From NCBI RefSeq assembly GCF_001509475.1, contig NZ_LLZG01000346.1:1-64000 (forward strand): 64,000 nucleotides of DNA, written 5' to 3'. The stretch comes from Streptomyces regalis (lineage in GTDB: Bacteria; Actinomycetota; Actinomycetes; Streptomycetales; Streptomycetaceae). The notes beneath the pieces were generated by a model. It made no database searches and was not told the origin of the DNA. It saw only the letters and a program-made list of their open reading frames with translations. Every line of letters begins with the position of its first letter. Position 1 is the stretch's first letter. A program made the position numbers and the translations under genes. Of the stretch, positions 62,738 to 64,000 are shown one piece after another.

Positions 62738-62923
62738 GACTTCGCGGTCCTGGCCTACAACCTGAACACCTATGTCCGCTATGTCCGCGACGGCAACGGC
62801 AACGAACGGCAACGGCGCGCCTGAATCGCCACCGAGGCGTACCGGCTGATCGACGGCGAGTGGCACATCGTGCACTCCCCTTGGGCGTTCACCCAGACCG
62901 CGAAGGGAGCCATCGCCTCCTGA
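62738..62923 (+). pseudogene. 3' fragment of a SnoaL/NTF2-like gene with a nonsense codon
   Basis: The frame reads DFAVLAYNLNTYVRYVRDG, then GNGNERQRRA, a TGA at 62822, and then IATEAYRLIDGEWHIVHSPWAF to a stop at 62921. This is the end of a SnoaL-like (NTF2-fold) domain. Relatives have Trp at the TGA position, so a TGG to TGA change is likely. The N-terminal half is missing, and the fragment begins exactly where the PRPP synthetase homology on the other strand ends. Confidence 0.65.
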
Positions 62924-62951
62924 CGGGCAAGGGGCCTCCGCCGCGTTTCCG

Positions 62952-63884
62952 TCACGCGTCGGTCCTCGCTGCGCGGGCCGCGAAGGCGGCCGGGGTGAGA
63001 CCGGTGCGGTCGCGGAAGAAGCGGCCGAAGTTCGCGGGGTCGGTGAAGCCGAGGTGGACGGCCACAGTCCGGGCGTCCCACTGGGCGCCTGCCAGCAGGC
63101 GTCGGGCTTCCAGGAGGCGCCGCTCGTCGATGAGCTCGCGTACTCCCTTGCCGGTGGCGTCCCGGGCGGCGCGGCTGAGGGTGCGGACCGAGCAGCCGAG
63201 CAACTCGGCGTAGTCCGCGGCTTGGTGCAGTTCGCGAAAGTGCAGCTCCAAGGCGTCCAGGAAGCGTCCGTACCGGTCGGCGCGGCCGGTGCCGGCCGTG
63301 GCCGTGGCGATGGGGGCGATGCCCGGGGAGTTGGCCAGGCGCAGCAGCAGCGATTCGAGCAGGCTGCGCCGCAGGGCGTGGTGGATGTCGAGGGGGCGGC
63401 GCCCCAGTGCGCGGTGTTCGTCCAGGAGCTGGAGTGCCGTCTGCTGGAGCCAGGTGGTGTCGTCGGGGTGCGGGCTGAGCACGGCAGGGGCCTCGTGCGC
63501 GGTGAGCGGGGCCAGGAGACGGGCGAGGTCGGGCCGCAGCACGTCCGGTTCGAACAGGATGAACGGGCCGCGGGCCACGCCGGGCGGATGCCAGCACTGC
63601 ACGTGCCCGGGACGCACCCACAGCCACTGGCCGGGGGCGACGGTCCGCGTGACGTGGTCGACGTCGTGCCGCAGCTCACCCTCCGTGACAGCGATGAGGT
63701 AGTGGAAGGTGGCACGCCCCGGACGAGGCGGGTTCCACGGCCAGTCGTCGTGCTGGGCGAAGAAATCCTCGACGGTACTTACCTCAAGGCCGTACGGAGT
63801 ACCGACCGGGGGCTGGAAACCGTACAGCGGAACCGCAGCTGGTCCGGCCTGCCTGCTCGGCCCGGAGTGTCGCTTGCCGACCAT
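62952..63884 (-). CDS. AraC-family transcriptional regulator
   Basis: About 310 residues. The N-terminal cupin-like domain (FHYLIAVTEGELRHDVDH, VAPGQWLWVRPGHVQCW) senses a ligand, and the C-terminal AraC domain has both helix-turn-helices (AELLGCSVRTLSRAARDATG; AVHLGFTDPANFGRFFRDRTGLTPAAFAAR in parts). The start MVGKRHSG at 63884 fits the family better than a longer one at 63944. No target is evident next to it: its neighbour downstream is a broken gene. Confidence 0.9.
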   Translation of the reverse strand: MVGKRHSGPSRQAGPAAVPLYGFQPPVGTPYGLEVSTVEDFFAQHDDWPWNPPRPGRATFHYLIAVTEGELRHDVDHVTRTVAPGQWLWVRPGHVQCWHPPGVARGPFILFEPDVLRPDLARLLAPLTAHEAPAVLSPHPDDTTWLQQTALQLLDEHRALGRRPLDIHHALRRSLLESLLLRLANSPGIAPIATATAGTGRADRYGRFLDALELHFRELHQAADYAELLGCSVRTLSRAARDATGKGVRELIDERRLLEARRLLAGAQWDARTVAVHLGFTDPANFGRFFRDRTGLTPAAFAARAARTDA

Positions 63885-64000
63885 CACGTGTCCGCAGCCT
63901 ACCGCCCTTCCAGTCGGCTTCGACGGAAGGATGGGACGTGCCACCGCGCCCGCGCGGCGCGCCCTCCGCCTCCTTCGATGCCACAGTCCGTCACCACCTG

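Overview
The window is a very GC-rich, gene-dense actinobacterial chromosome segment, almost certainly from Streptomyces. Supporting signs are GTG and TTG starts, genes with a -10 box only 6-7 nt from the start codon (probably leaderless), a BTAD/SARP regulator, an SCO2400-family zinc-ribbon membrane protein, a SpoIIE-type multi-sensor phosphatase, a class F sortase with a small surface protein, DesK/DesR-like two-component pairs and mycothiol-type enzymes. No rRNA, tRNA, CRISPR array, prophage or intact insertion sequence was recognised.

Layout. 1-9 kb: an internally deleted alpha-galactosidase, a TIGR01777 epimerase, a small secreted repeat protein, a TmrB-like/NUDIX fusion, a kinase-fold protein, an M20 peptidase, a geranylgeranyl-reductase-like flavoprotein, and a deazaflavin-type reductase divergent from a TetR regulator with a cluster of operators. 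9-19.5 kb: a SARP-like regulator divergent from an MMPL exporter, a NarL-type two-component system, a DHA2-type MFS pump with its MarR regulator, a mycothiol-dependent enzyme, a scar holding a broken DM13 gene, a VOC protein and a second MFS transporter. 19.5-26.7 kb: a xylose-type ABC importer (binding protein, ATPase, permease) divergent from a GAF-PAS-GAF-PP2C-HATPase phosphatase that is translationally coupled to a second, paralogous sugar-binding lipoprotein. 26.7-34.2 kb: a GCS2-family ligase, an oxidoreductase/ThuA pair, a methyltransferase divergent from a MerR regulator, and a DesK/DesR pair divergent from a membrane protein across an 18-bp palindrome. 34.2-45.4 kb: a Tat-exported propeller-amidohydrolase, an SCO2400-family protein, dihydrolipoyl dehydrogenase, a CPBP protease that has lost its catalytic motif, a methyltransferase, a secreted dipeptidase-like enzyme with a discoidin domain, a TetR regulator and an acyltransferase. 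45.7-52.1 kb: a His/Lys/Asp-rich repeat surface protein with a class F sortase, htpG, a VOC protein and a secreted BNR propeller. 52.3-57.3 kb: a tight three-gene PLP cluster (Y4yA-type decarboxylase, cysteine synthase fused to rhodanese, SufS-like desulfurase) followed by a methyltransferase behind a Zur-like palindrome. 57.4-64 kb: a CelD-type GNAT protein, a DegT-type aminotransferase, PolX, a PRPP synthetase that lacks its N-terminus and abuts a broken SnoaL-like gene, and an AraC regulator.

How the genes work together. Three modules stand out. First, a sugar importer and a stress-type phosphatase face each other, and each side has its own copy of one binding-protein family; I infer a sensing circuit in which extracellular sugar feeds PP2C/anti-sigma signalling. 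Second, the PLP triad looks like an uncharacterised pathway for a diamino or sulfur metabolite, resembling in parts the SbnA/SbnH steps of siderophore synthesis. Third, the surface protein and sortase carry a repeated TGGG motif that may be the sorting signal. Separately, several loci (alpha-galactosidase, CPBP protease, DM13 remnant, PRPP/SnoaL junction) look like internal deletions or recombination scars, so this is an eroding accessory region.

Start codons were chosen from ribosome-binding sites, promoter geometry and family N-termini. Family names come from recognised motifs, not database searches.
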